Below are positions 49,801-59,417 of a DNA stretch of 64,000 bases, piece after piece. Both the position numbers and the translations under genes were made by a program. Each line of letters opens with the position of its first letter. The stretch's first letter is position 1. Origin of the DNA: Augochlora pura (Eukaryota; Arthropoda; Insecta; Hymenoptera; Halictidae); contig NC_135781.1 in the NCBI RefSeq assembly GCF_028453695.1, forward strand, positions 22,009,640 through 22,073,639. Direction: 5' to 3'. The notes beneath the pieces are model-generated. The model worked only from the letters and a program-made list of their open reading frames with translations. It ran no database searches and was not told where the DNA came from.

Positions 49801-52800
49801 AATGTAACGTCACGGTTTTAAATTGGTCTCGCTTGAACGCAAATGGTATCGCGTGGGAATCAGTGTACATTGGGTCACACAAGTATTTCGTACACATGGT
49901 TCATTGGACATAACTTGCTAAAGCATCGATGGAACGTGGAGTTTTTAGCAGTACGTTGTACGCAAAACTAATAAGTGTTTGAAGATGTTTTATGCACTGT
50001 ACAACGATTTTGTATTTCTACTTTTTACATTCGATAATCTATGTGTAATTTTTGTTGGTTTTTTAATTAATTTTTGTAGAAAATCGATTTCTGAGAAACT
50101 GCATTATAATTTAATAGATTCTTACAAATATAAACGTATAATATTATTTAAACAATGTGCAAGGAGACTACTGGTTGGATCGTTTAAAAATAATATAAAA
50201 GAAAAAAACAATTTCTGTATTTTCCTCGCAGGAAGTTGTCTTCGAGAAACGGAGCGTATAAATACTTTTTCGACGCACTGTACCTTATTCGAACGAGTTC
50301 GATTTAGAGCTCTAGATGCATGCTATTTAGAGTAAACAGCATTCCTTTTGCAAATATGTCTGATGTACGTAATCAATTACAGTAATGAAGTATTAAGCAA
50401 CCTCTAGTTAACTTGAACTATTTGATAATCACAGAGCAGATAAATAATAATGAGAAAATAATTTCAATACATATAAATCCAGCAGTATTTATAATTCTTG
50501 TGTCAGAAAAAAGTAACACTAATGCCTATTGCTACAACACTGATACTTTTATAACAAGTTCAATAATTACTGCACTGTAAAATTACGTATTAAATTTTGG
50601 ACTTTAAAAACTGTTTGATAGAATTTATTAGAGGTTAATTGGGGAATTTTATTTATTTGAAAATTTATGTATTTGAAAATTAAGTTATGTACAGCGAAAA
50701 GGATATTGATTTATCTTTACATGCCATGGCACTAATGCCATGTGTTACTTGCGTATTTATGTTTAGTATACCAACGTTGGGAGCAGCGGTGCTCATTGAT
50801 TCATACGAACTAATTATAGACACCTTGGAAGGGTATTGAATCTCCGTCTCTTTTTCATTATAATTATCTTTGTTCAATTATGTTGTTATATTTATATATT
50901 ACTCGCGCACGTCGCAAAATAAGATAACATGGATTATTTTAAACTTTAATTCAATAATTTAATAATTTTGTAATTTTTCTCTGAAAAACATCGAAATATT
51001 AGTACTGAAAGTCTTGGGGTACCTAACTTTGATTCAACGAAGATTTATGTAAAAGAGGACGCAAGTCTCTAAATACTATGAACTTAACATTTTACTTAAG
51101 CAGGAAAACCACAACATTAATTCTATATTTTACGAGTGAGAGCCACTGAGGACAAACCTTCAGAATGTATAGTCGTGTTTCTAAGCTTTCTGCTTTCCGC
51201 ATTCGTGGATACATTTGTCAGTATTCCGTCGTATTTTCCGCACGAAACTTTCGAGGGTAACAAAAGTAAACGCTTTAAAATTATTCTAACCAATTTGTAG
51301 GCGATAATACCGTAACATATTTAGTAAAATTTACTTAGCCGGTATTATATCAGATCGAAAAGGGGAAGAAATAAAAGGAGACAATTTATGTGTAACGAGA
51401 AATGCGAACATTATACCGCATTGATCGCCGAACTATCATTCTGAAAAATCCTGTAAATTCAAAGTTTTGTTAGATTTTACGAATACTTATAAAATTCAAT
51501 TTACACACAAATATATATAAACTAATTTTTTAAAATGAACGAAGAATTTGTGTAATGCGTTTAGGAAATTGATGTATGAAGAATACATTGTGTTTTCAGG
51601 TCCAATTGATGCAGGAACAAATGCATGCTTTAGTAGATACTCAATCGGTTGGCGAAGAACGCTACGCAAGGGCGAAGCAGGAAAATGCTACCTTGCAGGC
51701 GAGAATACTAATGCTGGAGGAGGCAACAAAAGATGCTGAAACGAGAAACGAGGAAAGGCTGCAAGTATGTTCCACTTCGATGTTTATTCCTTCGGTAAAC
51801 CATTACGTGCATGGCCGCTTGTCTATCCAATTAGAATAATTCTTATTCGAGCCACTAAAGCAATACATAATACTTGAGTTATATTTACCAATAATAAACT
51901 TAACACGACAAACAATATTTTTCTAGGCGGTGCAAAGGAGGCATAGAGAATGGGTGAATCGTTTAGATCGCGAACGGCAATTACAAATAGAAAATTATAA
52001 TATAAAATTTCAAGCAATCGAACTCGAAAGGTCTAGTTTAAAAGACGAAATAGGAAGGTTACGGGAACAATTGGAAAAAGTGAGGGCAGAGAAAGAGCGG
52101 TTGGAAAATGATCTTGAGGATTCTAGGATGGAGACTAAGACTGCGCGGGAAAACGAACGTCAGGCCATAAGTCGGGCAAACGAGGCCCACCACCAGCTAG
52201 AAGCTGCTAAATTAGAACTTGCAATGAGAGTAGAAGACCAGCAAAGAATAGATGAATTACTTCAACAAGTGGCACAACTACAGACACATAATAAAAGTAA
52301 CAATATTATTCATAGAATTGATCATCGTGGTAAATTAAATCATTGTAGAAAATTAAAAAAAAATTATTGAACATTTTCTTAGGTCTAGAAGAATCGAGGG
52401 ATGAATTGCAAGCTGCAGCGGCTCTGCAGGCAGGCCGTGAACTCTTAACGTTAAATCCTTGTAACAGTAATGCTGAAAAAGGACCTAGTCTTGCAGTAGA
52501 ATTATTAGCCGGCATCGATCAGGATCAAGTACGTTACATTGGAGATTTTATATTCGTCAATGGATTATATAATATTAAACTTCCATTCATTTTCTTGTTA
52601 AGTGTTATTTAATGTTTCATCTTATTCAAATTTCATTGTAGATGGACGGGCAGATTCCAGCAGATTATCGTGATCTATGTAGCATGTCTGAAGTAAGTAC
52701 TAAATTACAACTGGGATAATATTTTCTTTATTAAAATTAGATGTTCCGATTCTATTCGAAATGATTTGTTACAGATGAAACAAGCTTTAAAGGAACAGCA

Positions 52801-52897
52801 AGAAGTCAACACCCAATTAAGAGCATACATCGAAGGAATCTTATTGAATATAGTAGAAAATTATCCTCAATTGTTAGAAGTAAAACAAGCACATTGA
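31401..52897 (+). CDS. nuf: Nuclear fallout, Rab11 effector of the Rab11-FIP3/4 class (whole gene, long form)
   Basis: Eight exons: 31401-31861, 34691-34765, 39355-39472, 51600-51764, 51927-52296, 52383-52528, 52642-52692 and 52775-52897, all phase-consistent, giving 502 residues. Class II Rab11-FIPs bind Rab11 on recycling endosomes and link them to dynein and other motors; fly nuf is needed for membrane and actin delivery to furrows. Seen: an acidic, Ser-rich N-terminus, a basic patch (SWLRTSLRRTPP), the signature SGSFNSSGRGSN followed by YSDVSLEEDVIDLSHR, then a long coiled coil (about 220-450) and a C-terminal Rab11-binding domain (MKQALKEQQEVNTQLRAYIE then GILLNIVENYPQLLEVK). AATAAA signals lie at 53107-53112 and 53116-53121. 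Introns of 4.6 and 12.1 kb hold other features. Confidence 0.9.
31940..33500 (+). repeat. Degenerate tandem repeat array, ~85-95 bp monomer
   Basis: Immediately behind nuf exon 1 a diverged monomer recurs, with core GAACTGGATCTT followed ~25 bases later by GTTTTCTTTGCATAGAAA-like DNA and then a CGATCTCTTATTC-like stretch. Clear cores lie near 31963, 32043, 32344, 32838, 32930, 33017, 33104, 33192, 33340 and 33434. Phases lead TTCAACCCTTAACT before several cores (31949, 32323, 32998). The interval 32400-32690 looks degraded or unrelated. Monomers differ by perhaps a third of positions, so the array is old. No coding frame spans it. Function unknown. Confidence 0.6.
34022..34038. repeat. Poly-C run, 17 bases
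   Basis: Seventeen consecutive C in an AT-rich intron of nuf. Confidence 0.9.
34691..34765 (+). CDS. nuf: nuf exon 2
   Basis: A 75-base exon between ttatacag and GTAAG, phase 2 to phase 2, encoding NPRSPNSTIGRHSWLRTSLR then RTPP. The Ser/Arg/Pro-rich basic patch resembles the segment before the conserved FIP3/4 core. Its in-phase joins on both sides support it despite its size. It could be skipped without a frame change. Confidence 0.75.
36879..37514. mobile_element. hAT-like non-autonomous element candidate, 636 bp
   Basis: The left end starts CAGCGGTTCTCAATCGTTTC. The right end reverse-complemented starts CTGCGGTTCTCAGCCAGTTT. C..GCGGTTCTCA is the classic hAT terminal repeat form. The interior is AT-rich and non-coding. 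I could not find a matching 8-bp target duplication (CCTGGACG outside left, ATCTAATG outside right), so the boundaries or the identity may be off. Confidence 0.35.
38340..38520. repeat. Low-complexity AATATT/TTCAATA-rich stretch
   Basis: Irregular repetition of TTCAATA, TTTAATATT and TAGTATTTAATA words with no fixed period. Intron of nuf; no function inferred. Confidence 0.35.
39355..39472 (+). CDS. nuf: nuf exon 3 (conserved FIP3/4 signature)
   Basis: A 118-base exon between ttaatgcag and GTAAGT. It encodes QLYRSGSFNSSGRGSNCD and then DDMYSDVSLEEDVIDLSHR, which is the most recognisable FIP3/4 block outside the Rab-binding domain. It ends in phase 0, matching the exon at 51600, whose VQLMQEQM continues the family pattern into the coiled coil. 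Another frame is open here but is a shadow. Confidence 0.88.
39473..41780 (+). other. nuf intron, left part, no gene seen
   Basis: About 2.3 kb of mainly AT-rich intron without supportable coding. A short hairpin palindrome (CCGGTATATA..TATATACCGG) lies near 40178-40204. GC rises from about 41590 toward the nested gene. Confidence 0.4.
41781..45312 (+). CDS. Uncharacterised Pro/Tyr-rich single-pass membrane protein nested in nuf (predicted)
   Basis: Exon 41781-42167 ends in CCCCAA before GTAAAT (phase 0). Exon 45082-45312, behind ttttgaacctgtag, begins in phase 0 and runs to TAA at 45310-45312, giving 205 residues. Seen: a Pro/Tyr/His-rich N-terminal part with PPPY (36-39, a possible WW-domain ligand), a strong hydrophobic segment at about 84-105 (VLGVILLVLLLLGVVSVLLY), a basic flank (REYRRR), then an acidic, Ser/Cys-rich tail (SCQGCEDDYDSSCESQ) with RKRRIST. 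The positive flank suggests an extracellular N-terminus and cytoplasmic tail. TAG precedes the ATG in frame. I recognise no family. A separate 3' exon at 44857-44925 also fits in phase. The join is inferred. Confidence 0.5.
43217..43230. repeat. Poly-C run, 14 bases
   Basis: Fourteen C followed by TCCCACCC, in the intron between the two predicted exons of the nested membrane protein. Confidence 0.9.
44255..44702. promoter_or_regulatory. Pair of palindromic CRE/ATF sites
   Basis: The 14-mer TGTGACGTCACATG occurs at 44255-44268 and again at 44689-44702. The core TGACGTCA is the full CRE bound by CREB/ATF bZIP proteins. Two identical extended copies 434 bp apart, between the two exons of the nested gene and just upstream of a GC-rich stretch (44870-45420), suggest an internal promoter or enhancer. 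This is inference from motif only. Confidence 0.4.
44857..44925 (+). CDS. Possible alternative 3' exon of the nested membrane protein
   Basis: Behind an acceptor-like ctgattag, the frame reads RKSASPVSKSSFPKGPCRKP then GP and stops at TGA 44923-44925. It accepts the phase-0 donor at 42167. The acceptor's pyrimidine tract is weak. If used, it would replace the acidic tail with a short basic Ser/Pro tail (151 residues in all). It could equally be 5' UTR of a transcript starting at this GC-rich island. Confidence 0.22.
   Translation, partial: RKSASPVSKSSFPKGPCRKPGP
45533..46217. mobile_element. TA-flanked MITE candidate, 685 bp
   Basis: The left end reads CAGGATGTTTCAT and the right end is its exact reverse complement (ATGAAACATCCTG, 46205-46217), a perfect 13-base terminal inverted repeat. 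TA lies directly outside both ends (45531-45532 and 46218-46219). The interior is AT-rich with no transposase. Ends of this type with TA targets are typical of small Tc1/mariner derivatives in Hymenoptera. Confidence 0.65.
46928..47065 (+). CDS. Small ORF for a 45-residue single-pass transmembrane microprotein (candidate)
   Basis: ATG at 46928 to TAA at 47063-47065. In-frame TGA and TAA codons just upstream fix the start, and A stands at -3. The product begins MTCVKPTSGSFLEWGGW, then has a hydrophobic helix (PFLSFLIILVAIAYLGYD) and a short Cys/Lys/Trp tail (CYKKWLPFNS). An acceptor-like ttaaatgcag precedes it by about 36 bases, and AATAAA lies at 47070-47075. The layout looks like a last exon carrying a complete small coding sequence. 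I recognise no family; it is not an obvious sarcolamban, stannin or DWORF relative. Could be chance, but Trp/Gly-rich composition in AT-rich DNA argues otherwise. Confidence 0.45.
   Translation: MTCVKPTSGSFLEWGGWPFLSFLIILVAIAYLGYDCYKKWLPFNS
47066..48980 (+). other. nuf intron, AT-rich, no gene seen
   Basis: About 1.9 kb with no supportable coding frame, repeat or RNA. GC rises sharply from about 48880 toward the internal nuf promoter. Confidence 0.4.
48981..49431 (+). promoter_or_regulatory. Candidate internal nuf promoter and 5' UTR
   Basis: A GC/CpG-rich island begins here. TATAAGAG at 48986-48993 is followed about 30-38 bases later by GTTAGTCG, an initiator-like stretch near 49023-49030. 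The ATG of the alternative nuf exon follows at 49432. The arrangement fits a TATA-driven start for the short nuf form. Motif evidence only. Confidence 0.4.
49432..49749 (+). CDS. nuf: Alternative first coding exon of nuf (short form) with Asp-rich repeat
   Basis: ATG at 49432, 106 codons, ending ACCGAGCAA before GTAAGC in phase 0, the same phase as nuf exon 3. Splicing to 51600 gives RLTEQ-VQLMQEQM and a 390-residue protein that keeps the coiled coil and Rab11-binding domain but loses the long N-terminus. Seen: MDLNVYDERTDTAPVKRSD, then a run of Asp-His/Pro/Gln dipeptides (about residues 22-55) from a GATCCT/GATCAC hexamer repeat, then YDLWEGQFQFIGQMP and a basic segment (RVSRLPRRRGPR). The long minus-strand frame here is only the complement of the repeat. 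Use as a nuf start is inferred from phase and promoter context. Confidence 0.6.
49505..49592. repeat. Coding GATCNN hexamer repeat
   Basis: Imperfect array of GATCCT, GATCAT, GATCAC and GATCCC units inside the alternative nuf exon, encoding alternating Asp and His/Pro/Gln. It is likely variable in length between individuals. Confidence 0.8.
49750..51599 (+). other. nuf intron before the coiled-coil exons
   Basis: AT-rich, no supported gene. A minus-strand open frame at 50680-50877 has a protein-like middle but no splice or homology support. Confidence 0.35.
51600..52897 (+). CDS. nuf: nuf C-terminal exons: coiled coil and Rab11-binding domain
   Basis: Five exons (51600-51764, 51927-52296, 52383-52528, 52642-52692, 52775-52897) shared by all predicted forms. 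They encode a nearly continuous heptad pattern (RYARAKQENATLQARILMLE, RLREQLEKVRAEKERLENDL, and so on), a short low-complexity break (LTLNPCNSNAEKGPS), and the C-terminal Rab11-binding helix with INxxLxxYI-like spacing (VNTQLRAYIEGILLNIVENY) ending LLEVKQAH and TGA at 52895-52897. Class II FIPs dimerise through this coiled coil and bind Rab11 and Arf6 there. The stop is followed by a roughly 230-base 3' UTR with two AATAAA signals. Confidence 0.93.
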
Positions 52898-53135
52898 ACT
52901 ATTTCATAAATAGTCAGTGATTGTATTTAATGTAAACGCATTGCGGTCCGTGGTCCACAATGAACTGTAGCGCTCTTCGGTTCAATTACGTAAAAATTGT
53001 ATTACGTACTTAGCCATATCTTTTATTAGATATAAACTCCGATATAAAAACTAGTTTAAATCAGAGTACTTGAATTTATTTTATCATGAAATTTACATTT
53101 TTTTCCAATAAATGCAATAAATTTGAATGTTTGCG
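52898..53135 (+). terminator. nuf: nuf 3' UTR with two polyadenylation signals
   Basis: AATAAA at 53107-53112 and 53116-53121, followed by a T/GT-rich stretch, predict cleavage at about 53130-53145. Confidence 0.6.
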
Positions 53136-55593
53136 TATGCTTTCTTTTAGTTTTAATGTGTGTTCAATAACAATAGTTGTGTTTTCATTGATTATTGCAA
53201 GTATGAATAATTCTCCTAATCATTTTCATTTAATGTCGTGAATTTCGTGAAGTATATATTTAAATATTTTTACTGCATGCGATACTCATTGAAAGAATAT
53301 TTGATATACAATTTTGCATTACTACAAGGGCAGTAAATGCGAGTTATTTTATAATGCATTTTTACATTTGTATCAAGCTACTTAATTATGTCTCTATAAT
53401 TCTTTTAAGGTTACCAAGCAACGATATTTCTAATGATAGCAAGTACGTCTTAATTAACATTACATTAAATTAACATTGTATGTATATTACTGTTACCAAA
53501 CTGTGACGACTTAGGATCTCTCAGCTCCACACTGTACTGTTTGTGGAATAAATATAGTGACTTCGGAAAATGCTGCAACGTATCGCAATGTCAATATCTC
53601 TCAGAAAGAGCCACTTGGAAGAATTCCAATGAAGTCACTAAATTTATTTCATGGACATTGGAAGAAATAGTCGTGGCAAGCGCGCATAGTCTGCAGACCG
53701 TAAAATACGGCCAAATATCATTGAAGGACCGCAACGTGTTAATTGTTCGAGGCAGTTGTACATTACACTTCTTTGTTGAAATGTTCATCTATAGGATTAT
53801 AAAAATGACTTGGTCATACAGCACCTATACAGATACTACATGGGAAGTAATTTCCGTCCATGCGAACTTAAAATTTTAGAGACATACATATAATTATTTT
53901 GACATTCTCACTGCCATCGTTTTACTTCAATTATACACATCTTTTATACAGAGACAGTGGTCGGTTAAATATTTGCATTATAGTTTACGGTTTATTCTAG
54001 AAATTTATACTGAATAATATTGTTACGTCCTACCCTCGCAGCGCTAAGATCCGCAATGTTGGTAATGCTTTTGTATCATCCATTAATCTACTATGATTTT
54101 AATATGTAATCGCATGATTGTATAGCAACGCGATTGGTTTTATAAGTTATTGTGATTTCGATATCGATTTGTTCGCTTCTGTTATAAATAACTGTGGCCT
54201 TCATCTTCAATACAATAGTTGATCTTACAAAATGTTTAGTGATCTACACGACAATAATATTTATTTCGTTGAAACAATAATTCATCACTCGATTTTTCAT
54301 CTCTTGTTCATCTGACATTTGATTACCTGATTAAAAGGAAAACCAAATGAAAATGGTGCAATTGTAATGCATTAACGAATAATGGCACTAATTACCAAAC
54401 CATAAGCAATTATTAAGTAATTTAAAAATTAAAAAAATGTTATAATAATATTTTTGCAATATAATATTATTAACTGTTAACATGTTAAATGTTTGAATGA
54501 TGCAGCAAGTGCAATATGCGGCGTACATTGCGTCGACCTCTGCGCTGATGTTCGGACGCTAGGACGTTACAGTGTAAAAAATGTGCATAATAATTACACA
54601 TTATCAATTTTAGTAAATCTTATCTGCATTCACTGTCCAGAATGGAATTTAAAATGAATTTCATATCATAGTGTAAATTTTAGCATTTGCTTAACTCAGA
54701 TTAAAATTTTTAATTAGACAATGCTTTGGAATATTGTCTAAAATAAAAGAGGTGAATAATAACAAATTTGTTTAAATTTTTCAAAATTATATAGTGAAAT
54801 GAAATTGATTTTCTTCTATACGTTTCTAAAGAGAAAAAATAAAATATTAAACGTGATGAAAAGTTATATGCATTTGCAGGTATGGTATATACCTAACATT
54901 CAATGTATTGTTGTGTCACTTAAAACTTTATTATACAAAATAGATTTGTGACATAATTGATAGGTTGTAGTCAAATAACAATATGTAGGATGTTGGGTCT
55001 ATCTTGTATCTCAATTGTGCTTAAGTTATTCATAATTGTTGTTTGGACAGAGATTTTACGTGAAACACAAGTAATAGTAATGTATATTAATTTTATCCAG
55101 ATTATAATTCTTGATAATAATGAAATTTTTCCACTTTAATAAACAATAAACAATTATATAAGTTGTTTGACATCATTTCAACTGTTATGATTGTAATGGA
55201 TTGGGTCCAACATTGGCGACGTTTCCATATTCTTCGATTTCTTTCTCTTCCTTCTCCTGTACTATTTCAGGTTAATTTCCTAGTTTCCTATTTAGTGTAT
55301 TTCCTGTTTTCTCATATTCCCTTCTAGTATTGTGTATGTAGCAGTATATTTTAAGAATGCATAAATAAGAACGTTAAGAATTTTGGAAACTAGTTATTCC
55401 AGATTAATAGTTTTCGCTTCGAAGTACATATTTCTAATAATTCCCTGCATCCCTCCTTGTCATATATCCTTATAATTACTATTTATTATTTTTCCAAATA
55501 TAGGTTTTTCAAGGGCCTAGGAATACTTTAGTGTCTCATTATACATATTGTGCTATGCCAGGGGCAAAGTGCTCAGAAATTTGAAATATAATA
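53136..55593. other. Intergenic DNA after nuf, no gene seen
   Basis: AT-rich. A plus-strand open frame at 53541-53879 lies in a slightly more GC-rich patch (53500-53780), possibly an old unidentified repeat, but nothing in its translation is recognisable. Confidence 0.35.
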
Positions 55594-57536
55594 CAGAAAC
55601 TGCCTTTCTATGATTGGTTAACCCTCTACAATTAAACAGTACTGCCTTCACAGTTTAGGCAAAGGAAGGAAATGGTACTTGAGTAAGAAAGCACAACCAC
55701 AAACGAAACCAGTCACTCGAATGACCAATGTAACTTATCTCCCTTTACCATGCTTACGGTCTCACTCTTTTCGCAATCCGTACGCCTTGTACTCCATCGG
55801 AAACACGCAACGCAATATTCGATTTGTACTTTTCGTTTCGTAGAATTATCGATCACATTTACCAACGATTTTGTAAACGATGCTCAATGCTCATTAAGAT
55901 ATGATTTGTATGTACGTGTTTGTAGACAATATTTCGACAAGTTAAGCAGGATACAACCTTGCTAATTATTTCATTGTCTGAATGTTAGCGCGATTATTGA
56001 TTAGCGTGTTTTTATATTTTTTTCTGGAAGATAATTATATGCTGAAATGCAAAATGTAATGTATAAATGTTATTTTTAAAGAAATCCAAGAGCCATCCAA
56101 ACGGTTGCTGAAAATGTGCACTATTGTAGCTCTTGAGAGCGAGTATAGGGCTCCTAATTTCGTTAGGGTTCTTAATTTAAGTTTATTAGATTTCGTTTTG
56201 CGTTTGTATGTTGATCTGGCTTTTGATGTGATTCAGTTATTCAACGATGGAATTTTTCCTGAAATCGCACTCGTGTGCGGGGTAGCTACTTTTGCGCTAG
56301 TGTTAAACTCCATATGTAATCCTCGTACTTTCTGTACTTCAATTATTACAATGAGTTTTTCAGCTTTACTAGATCATTTGAGCAGGGATTCGAAATAGCA
56401 GCAGAAAGATAACAAGGATTTCAAAATGTCACTGGATTATTTTAATCCGATTGGAATGATTGAAGAAACAATAAACCTGCTAGTAGATCTTTTTCACTTG
56501 CAATTGATGCAAACAGTTTTTATTTCGCATGAAAATCCGCAATGTAGTAACAGTTAAGATCGCTTAGGCTCTTCCGATTTACGGGAGTGCCCGTGGGAGA
56601 TACGGAGTATAGCGTCCCCGAATTACTCGTATCACTAACGTTATAAATATACCGAGTAATTATTGCATTAGCTTCACTTGTTCGCGACGCAATCTTAACT
56701 TCGACACACTTCTACTATAGCGATCCTGCTTGTGCAATCTCTTGGGTAATTCTAAATCTATATTTGATATTGGGCAAGTTATCATGCGAAATAAAACATA
56801 AAAAATTGGGCCCTCTTCCTGGAACGGCGCTTCTCCCTTCACTTTTCAGTATGTAAGTCGTTTTTTATCCTCTCTCAGGGAGCTGGAGGGAAGTGTCTAA
56901 CCGGGCGTAAGTGAGGGTATTCTTTCGGATCCTCATTCCAATTAATAAAGCGTCGAATATTGAGATCTGAGAGGCTACCTGCGTAAGCATTGCACTCATC
57001 ACGTTACCCTCGAGTCACAGACTCTTGCTCTGATTCAGCTTGATCCCTGTGGATCGGAGACTGCTCCTTTGATCTACTTTTGGTCCGCAATTACTCGACA
57101 TATGTGTGCGAGCGTCCCAGTTAATAATTGCGCGTGTTAGCTAGTTAAGAATCGTCGTTGTAAGAAAGGGAACCATAGCGAATTCCGATTTCGTTCTGAC
57201 TCCTTTTCGGGCTTCTAAAGCAGCAACCTCCTGATGGTTGAGACCTGGGCAATCAATATCATCCTGGGTTTAAAAAATGTTACTAGCTGTAATTTATTTT
57301 GAGTCGAGGATGATACTGAGATGTGAGACCTCAAGCACGGTCGAATAAGGCAGCCTAGGTTTTTCGTCTTTGTGGACATTCTCACATGAATCCCGCTACT
57401 TTCGTTCTGTCTCTCTCAATCATTTCCCATTTCCCTTCTAAACCGACTGCGCGAAACTAAGTACGCATTAGAATGATGGGAATAAAAAGGCGCAATATGG
57501 TGAGGTAGAAATGGCTCATATAGTGAGGCATTACTG
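55594..57536. mobile_element. Palindromic-ended non-autonomous DNA transposon, copy 2
   Basis: Second copy of the element at 2335-4213, in inverted orientation. The right end reverse-complemented begins CAGTAATGCCTCACTATATG and the left end begins CAGAAACTGCCTTTCTATGA, a diverged inverted repeat with TA outside both (55592-55593 and 57537-57538). Blocks 55744-55890 and 57340-57480 match the copy-1 arms, and 57010-57260 reversed matches copy-1 interior sequence (e.g. the TCTCCGAT and GAGCA words near 3178-3220). The region 55960-56700 shows no clear counterpart in copy 1, so the two differ by internal indels or replacement. An open frame at 56105-56398 shows no transposase motif. Confidence 0.65.
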
Positions 57537-57674
57537 TACTATAACTACGAAGCGGTTAACGCTCAAACTAAACTTTTCCTGTAAAAACAATTTTGTATAT
57601 GAAAAATAGGTCAAAGTGTAGCAATATCCACAATTTATACTGAAAACAAATTGCAAATATAAAAAGTGCTTATA

Positions 57675-58563
57675 TTAGTGAAATTTATACATACCGACAG
57701 TACGTATCACAGAAATATTTTCATTAAATCTTTGATTATGCTTTAGATTTTTCAGTAATGATTGTAAGACATTAACATTTTTAGTAAGATGTCTGTTTTT
57801 TTCTTGTAATGATATAATTTGTTTATTTTTTCTTGTTAATGTTCTATTCATAATACGCATATAATTGTCTTTATCTTCTATTGTACTGCAATCTCCAAAG
57901 TCACCAACATAAGCTTTTCTCTTCCTTCTTGATAATGCTTTTGGTGGTACATTTTCCTGGTTACCATTAACTCTATGTACATCATTCTTTTCAAATACAT
58001 TTTCTATGCTAAAAAAAAATTACAATGACATAACATGAATTAAAAATATCATAGTATTTTATGTTGTTGTACATTGCAATTTCAAACAATTAATTATCAA
58101 TCCATTATTTTATCATTTATCAGAAATAAAAGTATAAAACCTTGCACTTGTATTGTCTGATTTAATCCATACAACACTGATTGGATGTAGCTCTCTTATA
58201 CATGTATAATGGATTTCAGATTCATCTAATGTAGTATTTGGTACAGCATCACGTTTTAATATTCTTCTTGAACTCCAGCCACTTTGTATAAAGCAATCAT
58301 TTGAGAAATGTTTTGAACACACTTTTGTTTGAGATGAAGGCTTGAAATTTTCACGCTGTACTACTTGTATCCATTGTTTTCTTAGCTCTGGATCTTTAGG
58401 GAATCTATACATTTTTTTTGTTTCATTACATTATCATTTCATCAGTATTATATTTAGCTAATATTCAATAGTAAGAATAATGATATACTTACTGGTGAAA
58501 AGATATCTTCTCATTACTCTTTTGCTTTTCTTTACAGTCTCTAAAGCAACAGGTTAGCCCCAT
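57675..58563 (-). CDS. THAP-domain zinc-finger protein
   Basis: Three minus-strand exons, 58493-58563, 58141-58404 and 57675-58008, phases matching; 222 residues. Seen: the C2CH THAP finger spread over exons 1-2: Cys pair in MGLTCCFRDC, then ISFHQFPKDPELRKQWIQVV (joined across the splice), the C-x2-H pair in VCSKHFSNDCF, and the AVPN box that closes the domain at about residue 85. Exon 3 has a basic NLS-like SRRKRK and a C-terminal coiled coil (ISLQEKNRHLTKNVNVLQSL). THAP domains bind DNA and share origin with P-element transposase; this looks like a host-type regulator. A good donor (GTATGT) six codons before the stop means a further exon is possible. Confidence 0.85.
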
Positions 58564-59417
58564 TCTTAATAATTACATATTTCATTAATATTTCTTAATA
58601 ATTATGTACTTCGTAATTTCATGTAAATTGATAGTATTTGACTTGAAGTAGTTTGATGTTTTGAAGTTTAAAGTTTGATGCCGTGTCAGCCATTTTGTAT
58701 CATCATCTTTTACTAATGTGACGTCAGGGAAGTTTGCCTATTCGTAATAGGGATTTCCGTATGATTGTCCAATCTACTATGACACCTCGTCTATGGTTTT
58801 ACTCTTTTAGTACTTCGAAGTTAACATTAGATGGCGCTATGATTAATGTCTTTGTAGCGATCATAGCGACATAGATAATTAACGCTTTCTATTTTATCGA
58901 CAATTTTTAATATCAATTAAATTAGTGAATAAGTTTTTGCCACCTTTTAAATATTAATTCAATTATTGTTTTCTGTTAACGCGTTATTTAATTACAAACA
59001 AATCTTCTTAGAAAGATCATATATATATATATATCAAACAGGAATAATTTATTTATTAGTTTGATCATTTCATATAAAATATTTAATTACATTATAAGTA
59101 TAGAATGCGATTATTTTAATCACATGGTTTATGTATATAAAAACCTTCACATATTAGTTTCATAATTTCACATAAAAATTTAATAAATTATAAGTGTTGA
59201 TTGGGAATATTTTAATCGTATACTTTATTTATACAAAAACCTCCAAAATCTACACAGGCTTAGGATCCATACAATCATTGCATGCAATTTATTTTTTGTT
59301 TCAAAGTCTGAGTTACCGATTCTGTAGAAAATGCTGATGTACAATAGCGAACTCCACCAAAATAGAACAGTTAGCTAATGAACTATGTTACAATTTTTAT
59401 ATGTACGTATATAATAT
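58564..59417 (-). promoter_or_regulatory. THAP gene upstream region with CRE
   Basis: A full CRE palindrome TGACGTCA sits at 58719-58726, about 160 bases before the THAP start codon. A YY1-like GCCATTTTG (minus-strand CAAAATGGC) lies at 58689-58697. Further out the DNA is AT-rich with a (TA)n run at 59019-59034 and no gene. Confidence 0.45.
59019..59034. repeat. (TA)n microsatellite
   Basis: About eight TA units upstream of the THAP gene. Confidence 0.75.

Noticed and set aside
50680..50877. Minus-strand open frame in a nuf intron with protein-like middle
   Set aside because: No start context, splice signals or recognisable motif; AT-rich composition at both ends. Kept as a remark only.
53541..53879. 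Plus-strand open frame of 112 codons and an opposing minus-strand frame
   Set aside because: Translations match no family I know, and the two strands compete. The patch may be an old repeat.
56105..56398. Hydrophobic 97-codon frame within transposon copy 2
   Set aside because: No transposase signature, and no counterpart was found in copy 1. Probably incidental.
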